64,000 nucleotides of DNA, taken from assembly GCA_002238445.1 (NCBI GenBank), contig MPML01000010.1:1-64000 (forward strand), given 5' to 3'. Made by a program: the position numbers and the translations under genes. Positions 51,391 to 60,416 of this stretch are shown here, piece by piece. Below the pieces are notes generated by a model. It had not been told where the DNA came from, ran no database searches, and was given only the letters and a program-made list of their open reading frames with translations. The DNA is from Caldilineaceae bacterium bin5. Lineage in GTDB: Bacteria; Chloroflexota; Anaerolineae; Caldilineales; Caldilineaceae. Position 1 is the first letter of the stretch. Every line of letters begins with the position of its first letter.

Positions 51391-52626
51391 ATGAAGCTCG
51401 GCACGATCGACAAACGGCTGCTGACAATCCTGCTCGTCGTCTTTGTACAGATGCTGGGCGCATCACTGATCTTTCCTGTCTTGCCGCTGTATGCGCAGCG
51501 GCAATTTAATATGTCGGCGGAGATGATCACCCTGCTCACCTCCGCCTTCTTCGCCGCCCAATTCCTCTCCGGCCCATTTGTCGGCCGCCTATCAGATAAT
51601 TACGGCCGTATCCCCGTTCTGATCGTCAGCCAGATCGGGACGGTCATCAGCTTTGTACTGCTGGCCCTTGCGCCCAGCCTTGGCTGGCTCTTCTTTGCCC
51701 GCATCCTGGACGGTATCACCGGCGGCAACATCATCGTTGCGCAGGCATACATTACCGACATCACACCGCGCGAAAAGCGTACCGAGAGCCTGGGCTACAT
51801 CTTCGCCGCTTTCGGCCTTGGCTTCATCTTCGGCCCCGCCCTCGGCGGGTTCCTCGCCGCAGTCTACGGTCCCACAGTGCCATTTCTGGTGGCGGCGGTA
51901 GCGGCCGCAGCCGTCGTCCTCCTCACCTGGTACGCACTGGACGAAACGCTCTCGGCAGAGGAAAGGCGCAGCGCCCGCGCCCGCCGCACCGGCAGCCTTA
52001 CCTTCGGTAGCCTGCTGGGGGGCGCCCCTTGGGCTCTGTCGCTGATGCTGATTCTCCTGATCGCCTTCCTGGGTCAGTTTGCACTCGGGCTTTTGCAGGC
52101 CACCTTTGCCCTCTTCGGTGAGGCGGTACTGTTCCAGGGCGAGAGCCAGAAGGTAACTGACGTCGGCATCGGCCTGTTGCTGTCCGTTGTCGGCGTGTCC
52201 CAGCTGTTCACGCAGACCTATCTGCTGCGGCGGCTGGCAAGGCGCTTTGACGAAGGCCAGCTTGTCGTGCTCGGCAGCCTCCTTCGTACAATCGGCATGA
52301 CGATCTACGCGCTCGTTACAACGCCGTGGCTCGGGGCATTCGGCTCGCTCTTTTTTGCCGTCGGCTTCGGTATCGCCAGTCCACCCCTGCAGTCGATGTC
52401 CACCGCATTGGTCTCTGACCAGGATCGGGGCGGCGTACTGGGTATGTTTCAGTCAAGCGTCAATCTGTCCACCATCATCAGCACCGCCATTGCCGGCGTA
52501 TTTTTTGCCCGCGGGCCGACAGTGCCTTACTGGATCGGCGCAGCTACGTCACTCGTGGCGGTGATGGCGATGATCGGTTTGATGCGGTGGATGCCCACCC
52601 AGCCCGTCCGCGCGTCAGAGGCGTAG
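51391..52626 (+). CDS. MFS transporter (drug/metabolite efflux type)
   Basis: 411 residues with about twelve hydrophobic segments. MFS signature after TM2: GPFVGRLSDNYGRIPVLIVSQIG (G-x-x-x-D-x-x-G-R). TM4-5 carry LGYIFAAFGLGFIFGPALGGFLAAVYG, resembling motif C of the 12-TM antiporters. The substrate is unknown; tetracycline/multidrug-type exporters are the nearest recognisable pattern. It lies 124 bases after the LysM gene and 42 bases before the UxaA-type gene. Confidence 0.9.
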   Translation: MKLGTIDKRLLTILLVVFVQMLGASLIFPVLPLYAQRQFNMSAEMITLLTSAFFAAQFLSGPFVGRLSDNYGRIPVLIVSQIGTVISFVLLALAPSLGWLFFARILDGITGGNIIVAQAYITDITPREKRTESLGYIFAAFGLGFIFGPALGGFLAAVYGPTVPFLVAAVAAAAVVLLTWYALDETLSAEERRSARARRTGSLTFGSLLGGAPWALSLMLILLIAFLGQFALGLLQATFALFGEAVLFQGESQKVTDVGIGLLLSVVGVSQLFTQTYLLRRLARRFDEGQLVVLGSLLRTIGMTIYALVTTPWLGAFGSLFFAVGFGIASPPLQSMSTALVSDQDRGGVLGMFQSSVNLSTIISTAIAGVFFARGPTVPYWIGAATSLVAVMAMIGLMRWMPTQPVRASEA

Positions 52627-52668
52627 CGCGTATCGTGAGAATTACTTTTCGCGAATCGGAGAATACTG

Positions 52669-55476
52669 ATGGCACACAGCGATAGGACAAACTCGGCAAC
52701 CCAACCCGACCTGAAAACACCGGTCCCCTTCACCGCCATCGCCCGCCTGCCAGTGGACGGCGACAATGTCGCCATTGCCACGCGCCGCCTGGAAGCCGGG
52801 CTGTCGGTTGAACATGACGGCGCGCAGTTCAGGCTCGATACCACCATTTTGGTCGGCCACCGTTTCGCCGTCGAACCGATCGCGCAGGACGATCCTCTTC
52901 TGTCCTGGGGTCTTCCCTTCGGCGTGGCCACGCGCCCGATCGCGCCGGGAGAGTACGTATGCAACGCCGGCATGATCGAAGCGCTCAACGGACGCGTCCT
53001 GGATTTCACCATTCCGCAGCAGCCGAATTTCCAGGACCGGATCGTCGTCTACGAAGTCGACGAGACGAACTTCCGCCCCGGACAACAGGTGGAACCATAC
53101 ACCCAGGAACGCACATTTCTGGGGTTCCGCCGCGGCGGCGGGCGCGGTGTCGGCACGCGCAACATGATCATCATCTTGGGGACAACCTCCAGCACCGCCG
53201 GCTTCGCCCGCAGCCTCGCGCAGGCGTTGCAGCCCGCCGCCGGCGCATTCCCTGACTTCCCTGACTTCCCTGACTTCGACGGCATCGTCGCCATCGCCCA
53301 CACCGAGGGCAGCGGCTATGAACGGCTCAACAATCGCGACTTTGTGTTACGCACCTTGGCCGGCCTGATCGTGCACCCCAATGTCGGCGCCGTCCTGGCC
53401 GTAGACGCACTTGAATCAAACCCGACCGCCGACCGCGCAATCACAAACGCCGAGCTCGAAGACTACCTGCGCGCCAATGACTATCCCCTGGCAGCAGTCC
53501 CGCACTGCTTCTTCACCCTGTCCGGCGACTGGCAGGCCGACCTGGCCGAAGCCGCTGCAACCGTCGAGCGTTGGCTCCCCGACATCGCGGCCTCCCAGCG
53601 CACGCCCGAATCGCTGGCCCATTTGAATATCGCCCTCCAATGCGGCGGCTCCGACGCCTTCTCCGGCCTCTCCGGTAATCCGCTGGCATCCGCCGTCGCC
53701 AAAGAGGTCATTTGCTACGGCGGACGCGCCAACCTCGCCGAAACCGACGAGTTAATCGGTGCCGAAGCCTATGTCCTGCAGAACACGCGCGATCTGGCCA
53801 CCGCACGCGCCTTTCTCGACTATGTCGCACAGTTCAAAGAGCGGCTGGCGTGGCACGGCCAGTCCGCAGAGGGCAATCCCACCGGCGGAAACAAGTACCG
53901 CGGGCTCTACAACATTGCGCTCAAGTCGATCGGCGCCGCCATCAAGCGGCACCCGGATGTGCGTATGGACTGGGTTGTCGATTACGCGGAACGGATGGTG
54001 AAAGCAGAGGACCCGCCTACCCTGGACCGGGCCGCGCCCGACCCGGCGCCCGGCTTCTACTTTATGAACACGCCGGGCAACGACCTGGAGAGCATCGCCG
54101 GTCAGGTGGCCGGCGGCTCGAACATGATCATCTTCGTCACCGGCAACGGCTCGATCACCAACTTCCCGTTTGTGCCGACGTTAAAAGTGATGACCACAAC
54201 GCCGCGCTTCGAGTTGCTATCCCAGGAAATGGACGTGAACGCCGGCGCCTATCTTGATGGCAAGACAATGGCCCAGCTGTGCGACGAAAGTCTCGATCTG
54301 CTCGTGGAAATCGCCTCCGGTCAGCGCAGCAAAGGCGAACTGGCCGGCCACTCGCAGATCTCCATCTGGCGCAACTGGCAGCAGCAGGACCACAGCCGTG
54401 TACAGAAGATCCTGGCACGTCCGCAGCCGGATGGACGCCCGCTCAAGCTAAAGACGCAACCCGTTGAGACCGAGCGAATCAACCTGCCCCAACCGCCCGC
54501 AGCACGCGTCGGTTTGATTCTGCCCACCAGTCTTTGCTCCAGCCAGATCGCCGGCATGGCGGCAAGGCGTCTGAACGGAGCGGCGTCGGTATCGACCGTC
54601 AGGAGTCAAGAGAACACCGGGAGGGGTCCGTTATATGCCGCGCTGCCCCACACCGAGGGCTGCGGCGTCGCCTTCGCCTCAACCCAGGAAATCTACGCCC
54701 AGACCATGATCGGTTACGCCACCCACCCCCTGGTCGGCGCCTGCCTGTTTCTGGAGCATGGCTGCGAAAAGGCCCACAACGACTATATACACTCTTTGCT
54801 GCGTGAAGGCGGCCTTGCCGAAGAGGATTTCGGCTGGGCCAGCGTACAGTTGGACGGCGGCATTGCCAGTGTCCTCGACAAGATCGACGCCTACTTCGCC
54901 GCGCAAATGTCCACCCTCCGCCGGCAGAATGGGAATGACGGCCAGCTGTCCCTGGCGCTGCTCAGCGACGGTCCCGCGCCCGCAGCCGCGGCCAACAGCC
55001 TCGTCCGCCTCGCCCGCTGGATCGTCGCCGACGGCGGCACCATAGTAACGCCTGCCTCAGGCGCGCTGATCGAGGCGCCCGCCTTCCGCGCGGCTCTGGG
55101 CATGGACGCTGACGACCTGCCGCCATCCCTCGCCTACGGCCAGGCCGCAGAGGCACCCGGTTTTCACCTGATGGAAATGCCCACCCCCCACTGGATCGAG
55201 ACACTGACCGGCCTCGGCGCCAGCGGCGCGCAACTGATGATAGCCTATTCAGACAGGTTGAGGGCCGGCCATCCGCTTGTGCCCCTCTTGCAGCTTGCCG
55301 ACGAGCACGCGCCCGCCGCGCCCGATCTGCGCCTGTCCGGCGATCCCGGCGGGTGGCCCCAGCAGATCCTGGATCTGGCGGCCCTGACACTTACCGGTGA
55401 CTATCAGCCGCAGAGCACCGTTCACAATCACATCGACTTTCAACTCACCCGCGGCCTGCTGGGGATATCCACCTAG
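52669..55476 (+). CDS. UxaA-type hydratase, extended two-part form
   Basis: 935 residues, nearly twice the usual ~500 of altronate/galactarate dehydratases. A SAF-like N-terminal domain (TAIARLPVDGDNVAIATRRL) is followed by a UxaA core: GVGTRNMIIILGTTSSTAGF, AIAHTEGSGYERL, ALQCGGSDAFSGLSGNPLAS, GNPTGGNKYRGLYNIALKSIG, FYFMNTPGNDLESIAGQVAGG and FVTGNGSITNFPF. Residues ~605-935 resemble the first part of the core again (GLILPTSLCSSQIAGMAAR, LPHTEGCGVAFASTQEIYAQ, HPLVGACLFLEHGCEKAHND). The second copy keeps HTEGCG, whose cysteine is Ser in the first. It probably dehydrates a sugar acid. PDF is repeated three times near residue 200 through a 9-bp tandem repeat. Confidence 0.85.
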   Translation: MAHSDRTNSATQPDLKTPVPFTAIARLPVDGDNVAIATRRLEAGLSVEHDGAQFRLDTTILVGHRFAVEPIAQDDPLLSWGLPFGVATRPIAPGEYVCNAGMIEALNGRVLDFTIPQQPNFQDRIVVYEVDETNFRPGQQVEPYTQERTFLGFRRGGGRGVGTRNMIIILGTTSSTAGFARSLAQALQPAAGAFPDFPDFPDFDGIVAIAHTEGSGYERLNNRDFVLRTLAGLIVHPNVGAVLAVDALESNPTADRAITNAELEDYLRANDYPLAAVPHCFFTLSGDWQADLAEAAATVERWLPDIAASQRTPESLAHLNIALQCGGSDAFSGLSGNPLASAVAKEVICYGGRANLAETDELIGAEAYVLQNTRDLATARAFLDYVAQFKERLAWHGQSAEGNPTGGNKYRGLYNIALKSIGAAIKRHPDVRMDWVVDYAERMVKAEDPPTLDRAAPDPAPGFYFMNTPGNDLESIAGQVAGGSNMIIFVTGNGSITNFPFVPTLKVMTTTPRFELLSQEMDVNAGAYLDGKTMAQLCDESLDLLVEIASGQRSKGELAGHSQISIWRNWQQQDHSRVQKILARPQPDGRPLKLKTQPVETERINLPQPPAARVGLILPTSLCSSQIAGMAARRLNGAASVSTVRSQENTGRGPLYAALPHTEGCGVAFASTQEIYAQTMIGYATHPLVGACLFLEHGCEKAHNDYIHSLLREGGLAEEDFGWASVQLDGGIASVLDKIDAYFAAQMSTLRRQNGNDGQLSLALLSDGPAPAAAANSLVRLARWIVADGGTIVTPASGALIEAPAFRAALGMDADDLPPSLAYGQAAEAPGFHLMEMPTPHWIETLTGLGASGAQLMIAYSDRLRAGHPLVPLLQLADEHAPAAPDLRLSGDPGGWPQQILDLAALTLTGDYQPQSTVHNHIDFQLTRGLLGIST

Positions 55477-55547
55477 CCAGCTCCCTTGACCGGCAACTCG
55501 CGGTCAGCGACTCCTGTCCAGTTCACAGGAACTGTTAGCCGCTTACG

Positions 55548-56678
55548 TCACCGTGCAACCGCCGGAAAGTCCCCCGGCTCCACCAGGAGACGCACCTCCC
55601 CGCTTTCCACGTCGATCAGCCACAGCGAGGGCACTACGTCCGGCCCGCGCAGCGGAAACCTGCGGGTGATGATATAACCTCCGTCCGGACTCCAGGCCGG
55701 CGGCCCGTGGTCGTAGGCAGCATCTGCCGTCAGCGCGGTCGCCTCCGTGCCGTCCGGGCGCATCCGCCAGATCTGGCTGCCCCGCGTCGCACCCGGCCCT
55801 TCCAACTCTTTTCGCCGAAACGCGAGCCACGCGCCGTCCGCCGACGGTACCGCCGAACTGTCGTGGACCAGGGCCAAAGTGTCGCTCCCCACGCCGCTCA
55901 GGTCGACCTGCTCGCCGCCCTCGACATCGATTGCAATCAGATGGGTCATCCATTCATCGCCGCTCTGCCGGAAATCGGTTGTATACAGCCGGGCTCGGGA
56001 TCGGTCCCAGCTACATGTCTCACCGGTGGCGGAAGGATAGAAACTGGTCTGCCCGGCCTCGCCCACCTTCAGACTATAAACGGCCAGCTGTTGTTCCTCC
56101 GGCGCAACGAAACAGAGCCACTCCCCATCAGCAGACCAGCGCGCCTCAAGGCCAAGACGTTGGCTGTCACTGAAGATCGGCGCTGTTTCGCCCGATGCCA
56201 CATCCATGATCCAGATCCGCGGCGGGCTCAGCACGCCCGAAGCAAGCGCATTGACCGAACGCCGCGTATAGGCCAGAAATTGACCGTCTGCTGACCAGCT
56301 CGGTCCACTGCATGAGGCCTTTTCGCAGGCCAATAGCGGCCTGTCCTGCCCGCTTGACAGATCGATCAGCCGCAGGTCGCTGAAACCCAACTCCCCCAAC
56401 GCCCCGTAGGCAACCTGCCGGCCATCCGGCGACGGCGCAAAATCCCACACACTGACATCAGACGGGGTCAGTGCCTGAGAAGAAACGTCGGCACCCATCT
56501 CTTCATCTGTGAACGGCAGCGCGTGCAACTGGGCCCGCCCTACCTCATCGACCGTCTTGTAGAGCACGTAGGACGCGCCGTCATCCCCGGCCGCCCGGCG
56601 ACTTTGCCCCCACAGGCCCAGCACCAACAGCGCGCACAGGCTGAGGAGTGACAACACGGTAAGATCAAATCGGCTCAT
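55548..56678 (-). CDS. TolB-like beta-propeller protein
   Basis: 376 residues. An N-terminal hydrophobic segment (LTVLSLLSLCALLVLGLWG, 7-25) suggests a membrane anchor or uncleaved signal. Repeated WD40-like/TolB blades follow: WDFAPSPDGRQVAYGA, PSWSADGQFLAYTRRS, ARWSADGEWLCFVAP, VPSADGAWLAFRRKELE, PAWSPDGGYIITRRF. Each carries the S-x-D-G motif. Such propellers bind proteins or ligands outside the cytoplasmic membrane. It is transcribed 74 bases after the TIGR03943-type gene. Function not known. Confidence 0.82.
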   Translation of the reverse strand: MSRFDLTVLSLLSLCALLVLGLWGQSRRAAGDDGASYVLYKTVDEVGRAQLHALPFTDEEMGADVSSQALTPSDVSVWDFAPSPDGRQVAYGALGELGFSDLRLIDLSSGQDRPLLACEKASCSGPSWSADGQFLAYTRRSVNALASGVLSPPRIWIMDVASGETAPIFSDSQRLGLEARWSADGEWLCFVAPEEQQLAVYSLKVGEAGQTSFYPSATGETCSWDRSRARLYTTDFRQSGDEWMTHLIAIDVEGGEQVDLSGVGSDTLALVHDSSAVPSADGAWLAFRRKELEGPGATRGSQIWRMRPDGTEATALTADAAYDHGPPAWSPDGGYIITRRFPLRGPDVVPSLWLIDVESGEVRLLVEPGDFPAVAR

Positions 56679-56752
56679 ATTTTCAAGGGTTGGTGAATGG
56701 CTCAGGCCGCAGGTGGTGCTGGCCCGTGACTACCGCCATCCTGTAACTGGGG

Positions 56753-57568
56753 TCAGGGATAGAGATAGGGTTGGTTCGGTTCCGGCACAGTTTCCAGCTG
56801 CTCCGCCATAAGCACCGGCAGCGCACTGCCTGCGGGTGTGGTGAACTGTCCAACCACCCGCACCCACTGACCCTCCGCCAACTCCTCTTCAGAAGGCAGA
56901 CCGGCCGCCAGGTTGACCGGCAGGCCAACCGCCATCGCATCCGCGGCGCAGCAGCCGACGACAAAGCGGGTGAGGGTAAACTGTCCCTCCTCCGACGCGT
57001 CATCAAGGTAGACAAAGCCGATGACATCTGCGGTGTCGGTCTCGGCTGGCCGTTCCCCCTCGTGAAAGGCGAGTACCCAATCCAGAATCGTACGCTCGCT
57101 GCTCTCCTGCACCCGCGACGAACGCACCGCCGCCGGCAGAACTGAATCCAAAGCCCCAGCGCTGATTTCACGATTCTGCAGCGCCGCCACGCCCAGCGGT
57201 CGCGGAGGCACGAGGATGCCGAGGACGATCGGAAGCGAGATCAGCACCAAACCGGACCAACCCAATCTGTGGCTATGATCGTGGTCGTCTTCTCCCGCCG
57301 CTGGTCCGCCCCCGCCCGCCCCTTCCGCAACACTATCGTCCGGCCCGGCGGATCCTTCTTCATCCTCTCGCAGCAGGTAGCGGTAGCTTCCTGCCACCAC
57401 CAAGAGACCCATAATCGCCGCCACTGTCAGCCAGTCGAAGCGACTACTAATGTAGAAGTTGAGCGTGCCGGTCGTGAAGCGCGTGAGCAGAAAGATGCCC
57501 AGCCCGAGCAGAAGCATCCCTTTAAGAGCGACCTGTACCTTGGGAAGACCCAACAACCTACTTGCCAT
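56753..57568 (-). CDS. TIGR03943/DUF1980 family membrane protein (YcgQ-like)
   Basis: 271 residues. Two N-terminal membrane spans (ALKGMLLLGLGIFLLTRF, LTVAAIMGLLVVAGSYRYLL), an acidic/Gly linker with DDHDHSHRL, a third span (LVLISLPIVLGILV), then a soluble C-terminal domain with FTLTRFVVGCCAADAMAVGLPV and GQWVRVVGQF, characteristic of the family (CCxAD). Members are encoded beside YraQ/DUF318-type permeases, as here (55 bases upstream). Together they are thought to handle a metal ion. The short DHDHSH stretch adds to the histidine-rich loop of the partner. Confidence 0.85.
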   Translation of the reverse strand: MASRLLGLPKVQVALKGMLLLGLGIFLLTRFTTGTLNFYISSRFDWLTVAAIMGLLVVAGSYRYLLREDEEGSAGPDDSVAEGAGGGGPAAGEDDHDHSHRLGWSGLVLISLPIVLGILVPPRPLGVAALQNREISAGALDSVLPAAVRSSRVQESSERTILDWVLAFHEGERPAETDTADVIGFVYLDDASEEGQFTLTRFVVGCCAADAMAVGLPVNLAAGLPSEEELAEGQWVRVVGQFTTPAGSALPVLMAEQLETVPEPNQPYLYP

Positions 57569-57623
57569 TTCTAAAATCCATATTACGCATCGTCGCCTGC
57601 CCAGTCTTCCGTCGAATCATCCG

Positions 57624-58760
57624 TTAAACGCCCACCTGCACATTCCAGAATACGCCGATAACCGCCACCAGTGCCATCGGCAGCAGGATCAAATAGAGGA
57701 CGGTCCGCCGCCGGAAGACCCCCAGAAACAGCAGCGAACTCTTGATATCCACCATCGGCCCGAAGACCAGAAAACCGAACAATGAACCGGTCGTAAATGC
57801 GCCGCTGAATGCCAGCGCGATAAAGGCGTCCACCGTCGAGCAGACCGACAATACGAATGCCGTCGCCATCATCACAAACACGGAGACGATCGGCCCCTGA
57901 CCGATCGCCAGTAGTGTCGACTGCGGAACCACCGTCTGCATCATCGCCGCCAGCAGCGCCCCGGCGATCAAGAATCGCCCCATGTCCAGAAAGTCATCGC
58001 CGGCCATCGCCAAAGCCTGCCAGACGCGCGGCTGCGCGCTAGAATGATCGTGACTGTGGTCGTGATCGTGACTGTGGTCGTGATCGTGATCGTGATCGTG
58101 GTCGTGATCGTGGTCGTGGTCGTGACTGTGGTCGTCGCAGTGATCGCTGGAGCTGGCGCCGGTAAGCGTCTCCGGCAAAAGAATCTCGCGCGGACGGGCC
58201 AGGTGGAAAATCAGCCCAACCGTAAACGCGACCAGCATGCTGAAGGCAACCCGCCCCCACAACACCGGACCCCATCCGAACGCCGCGTAAGTGCTGAAGA
58301 TCACAACCGGATTGATCACCGGCGCCGCCAGTAGAAAGGCGATACCCACCGGCAGCGGCAACCCCTTGCCATAGAGCCGCCGCGTGACCGGCACCACCCC
58401 GCATTCGCACACCGGAAAGACGAAGCCCAACCCGGCCCCCGCCAGCGCCGCCAGCAGTGGATGATCGGGTATGTAGCGCTCCACCATATCCTGATTCACA
58501 TAGACGGCTATAATGCCCGATACAATCGAACCGGCCAGCAGAAAAGGCGCGGCTTCGATGAACAGGCTGAGGAAAATCGTGACAAACGTCTGGAAGCGCT
58601 CGGTCGCGAAAAAGCGGGCCTGCGGCGTGTTGAGGCTGCTGGCCAGCACCACGACCAACGCAAAAACCAGGAACGCCGCCACGCCCCAGCGCGGGCGGCC
58701 AAACCAGCGGCTCCCTATTCTCTCTGCAACTGCCTGCGGCAGCGGTGATGTCTGGCTCAT
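57624..58760 (-). CDS. YraQ/ArsP-type (DUF318) permease with long His/Asp loop
   Basis: 378 residues with about eight membrane spans. The DUF318 signatures are clear: [75 protein letters not shown] and [21 protein letters not shown]. Between the two membrane halves (residues ~203-240) a cytoplasmic loop consists almost entirely of DH and SH repeats, with about 16 histidines and one Cys. Similar loops in Co, Ni and Zn transporters bind the metal. The loop is encoded by a hexanucleotide repeat. It pairs with the TIGR03943-type protein. The direction of transport is unknown. Confidence 0.88.
   Translation of the reverse strand: MSQTSPLPQAVAERIGSRWFGRPRWGVAAFLVFALVVVLASSLNTPQARFFATERFQTFVTIFLSLFIEAAPFLLAGSIVSGIIAVYVNQDMVERYIPDHPLLAALAGAGLGFVFPVCECGVVPVTRRLYGKGLPLPVGIAFLLAAPVINPVVIFSTYAAFGWGPVLWGRVAFSMLVAFTVGLIFHLARPREILLPETLTGASSSDHCDDHSHDHDHDHDHDHDHDHDHSHDHDHSHDHSSAQPRVWQALAMAGDDFLDMGRFLIAGALLAAMMQTVVPQSTLLAIGQGPIVSVFVMMATAFVLSVCSTVDAFIALAFSGAFTTGSLFGFLVFGPMVDIKSSLLFLGVFRRRTVLYLILLPMALVAVIGVFWNVQVGV
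58046..58149 (-). repeat. Hexanucleotide repeat encoding the His/Asp loop
   Basis: Plus strand shows iterations of GTGATC, GTGGTC and GTGACT, which read on the minus strand as GAT/GAC-CAC and AGT-CAC. The unit is six bases, so length changes would keep the frame. It is an internal, probably length-variable, tract of the permease gene. Confidence 0.85.
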
Positions 58761-58860
58761 ATTCTGGCTGGCTGTCGGTGATTACCCTTGTCCGCCGTTC
58801 ACGTACTTCGTATCCAGTATCGCCGAATGCTCCCACTTCTTCCTGGAGTGGAAAGTGACG

Positions 58861-59040
58861 TTGCCTCTTACCTCTTCACGCTCTCAGCGAAATCCAATCT
58901 TACCTTAGCCGCCGCGTTCTGCCAATCCGAAGTCTCTGGCGCCTTCCCTCCCTCTCCCTGTTCCTCTGTCACCAGGACAGTTGGCGGCAGCCCCCCGGCA
59001 GTACCCCTTTTCCGCCAATCAGCGCCTGTGGCCTTAGACA
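58861..59040 (-). ncRNA. Possible degenerate cobalamin riboswitch upstream of the permease
   Basis: Reading the minus strand, elements similar to the cobalamin riboswitch occur in the right order: AGGCGCTG, then AAAAGGGG, then GGGGCTGCCGCCAACTGT (consensus GGCTGCCCCGCCACTGT-like), then GGGAAGGCGCC, then TGGCAGAACGCGGC (compare GTCAGGAGACCTGCC). The usual GGTGNAAATCC core segment is missing, so the match may be fortuitous or the element a variant. It lies in the 406-base gap before the DUF318 permease gene, leaving about 100 bases to the start. If real, cobalt would be the likely substrate of the permease. Nothing else was seen in this gap. Confidence 0.3.
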
Positions 59041-59166
59041 GATACTGTCAATGTCGGTTATCATTCGCAGAACTCTACCGGTGATTATTTCGGGCGTCCG
59101 CTGACTCTGAGACCATCCCGTCGAGACCCATTCTTTCAAACTCCAACCAGCACAAGGCCCAGTTTT

Positions 59167-60354
59167 ATGTCACGCATGACCGTGGAGCAGCTTCGGCAAG
59201 ACCTTCCCATGACAGCGGAAGTCGGATACTTTCAGACCGGGACCTATGGCCCAGCCAGCGACTCCGTGCTGCAAGCCGTGCGAGAGACGATGGAAACCGA
59301 GGCCCGTCACGGCCCGGCCACCACCGCCGGCCGCCAGGCCCACACCGAACGCGAGGCCGCCGCCCGCAGCGGATTGGCACGGCTTCTCAACGTCAAAGAA
59401 GAGGAGTTGGGCATCGAGACCAACACGTCGCGGGCCATGCAGCAAATCGTGCGCGGTCTCGCTTGGCAGCCGGGCGACGAGTTCGTGATGACTTCGCTCG
59501 AGCATGTCAGCACCTATGGGCTCTCCTATTCGCTGGAGCAGGAGTACGGCGTCAAGACCATCGAGCTCGAATCCGAAGTGGAGGACGAACAGCTCCTCAG
59601 CGATCTCGCACACGCACTGAGCGATCGCACCCGCCTGATCTGCCTCAGCCACATTGCTTCCCCCAACGGCCGCCTGCTCCCGGTCCAGGAGGCAGCCGCC
59701 ATCGCCCACGACGCCGGCGTTCCCGTCATGCTCGACCTCGCCCAGTCCGTCGGCCAGATGCCGGTCGACCTCCAGGAGCTCGACTGCGACTTTGCCGTCG
59801 GTTCCGGCCACAAGTGGCTGCTCGGCCCCATGGGAACGGGATACATGTTTATCTCTGAAAAACAGATCCCCGGTTTTCGCCCCAACCTGATTCCCGACCG
59901 CAGCCCCTGGGCGCTGCCCGACGACCCCACGCCCGCGCCAACCGTCCGCTCCCGCACCGAGATCGGCACCTACAACCACGCGCTTGTGGTCGGCCTCGGC
60001 CGCGCCGTCGAGATCATGGAAAGCATCGGCCTCGACACAATGCAGCTAAGAATCGCCAATCTCACCCACCGGCTGCGCAGCGGTCTCACCCAAATCGACC
60101 GCGCCCGCATCATTACCCCGCTCGACATGGAGAAATCAGCCGGCATCACCACGGTCATGTTCGATCAGTTTACCAAGACCGATATGGACGGCCTCGTTGC
60201 ACAACTGCAGGATCGCCACCGGACCGTCGTCAAATCCCAATGGCTGACAGCCCCGGTGGACCCGGTCAAAGTAGGGATGCGCATCTCCGTGGCCGCGTTC
60301 AACAATGAGACTGAGGTAGACCGTCTGCTGGAAGGGATTGACGCAGAACTGTAA
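59167..60354 (+). CDS. Class V aminotransferase / cysteine desulfurase-like PLP enzyme
   Basis: 395 residues. Fold-type I PLP enzyme: ETNTSRAMQQIVRGLAW, CLSHIASPNGRLLPVQEAAAIAHDAGVPVMLDLAQSVGQMPV (Asp and Gln contacting PLP), DFAVGSGHKWLLGPMGTGYM (Schiff-base lysine in GHKW), and the C-terminal GMRISVAAFNNETEVDRLLEGI. The pattern is closer to isopenicillin-N-epimerase/aminotransferase members than to IscS, since no active-site Cys loop is seen. Substrate unknown. The next gene starts 62 bases downstream on the same strand. Confidence 0.88.
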   Translation: MSRMTVEQLRQDLPMTAEVGYFQTGTYGPASDSVLQAVRETMETEARHGPATTAGRQAHTEREAAARSGLARLLNVKEEELGIETNTSRAMQQIVRGLAWQPGDEFVMTSLEHVSTYGLSYSLEQEYGVKTIELESEVEDEQLLSDLAHALSDRTRLICLSHIASPNGRLLPVQEAAAIAHDAGVPVMLDLAQSVGQMPVDLQELDCDFAVGSGHKWLLGPMGTGYMFISEKQIPGFRPNLIPDRSPWALPDDPTPAPTVRSRTEIGTYNHALVVGLGRAVEIMESIGLDTMQLRIANLTHRLRSGLTQIDRARIITPLDMEKSAGITTVMFDQFTKTDMDGLVAQLQDRHRTVVKSQWLTAPVDPVKVGMRISVAAFNNETEVDRLLEGIDAEL

Positions 60355-60416
60355 CCACAGTGGCCGCTGACACCGCCGGTAACCATCAACTTTCCATTAA
60401 CAAGAGGAACAGAACG

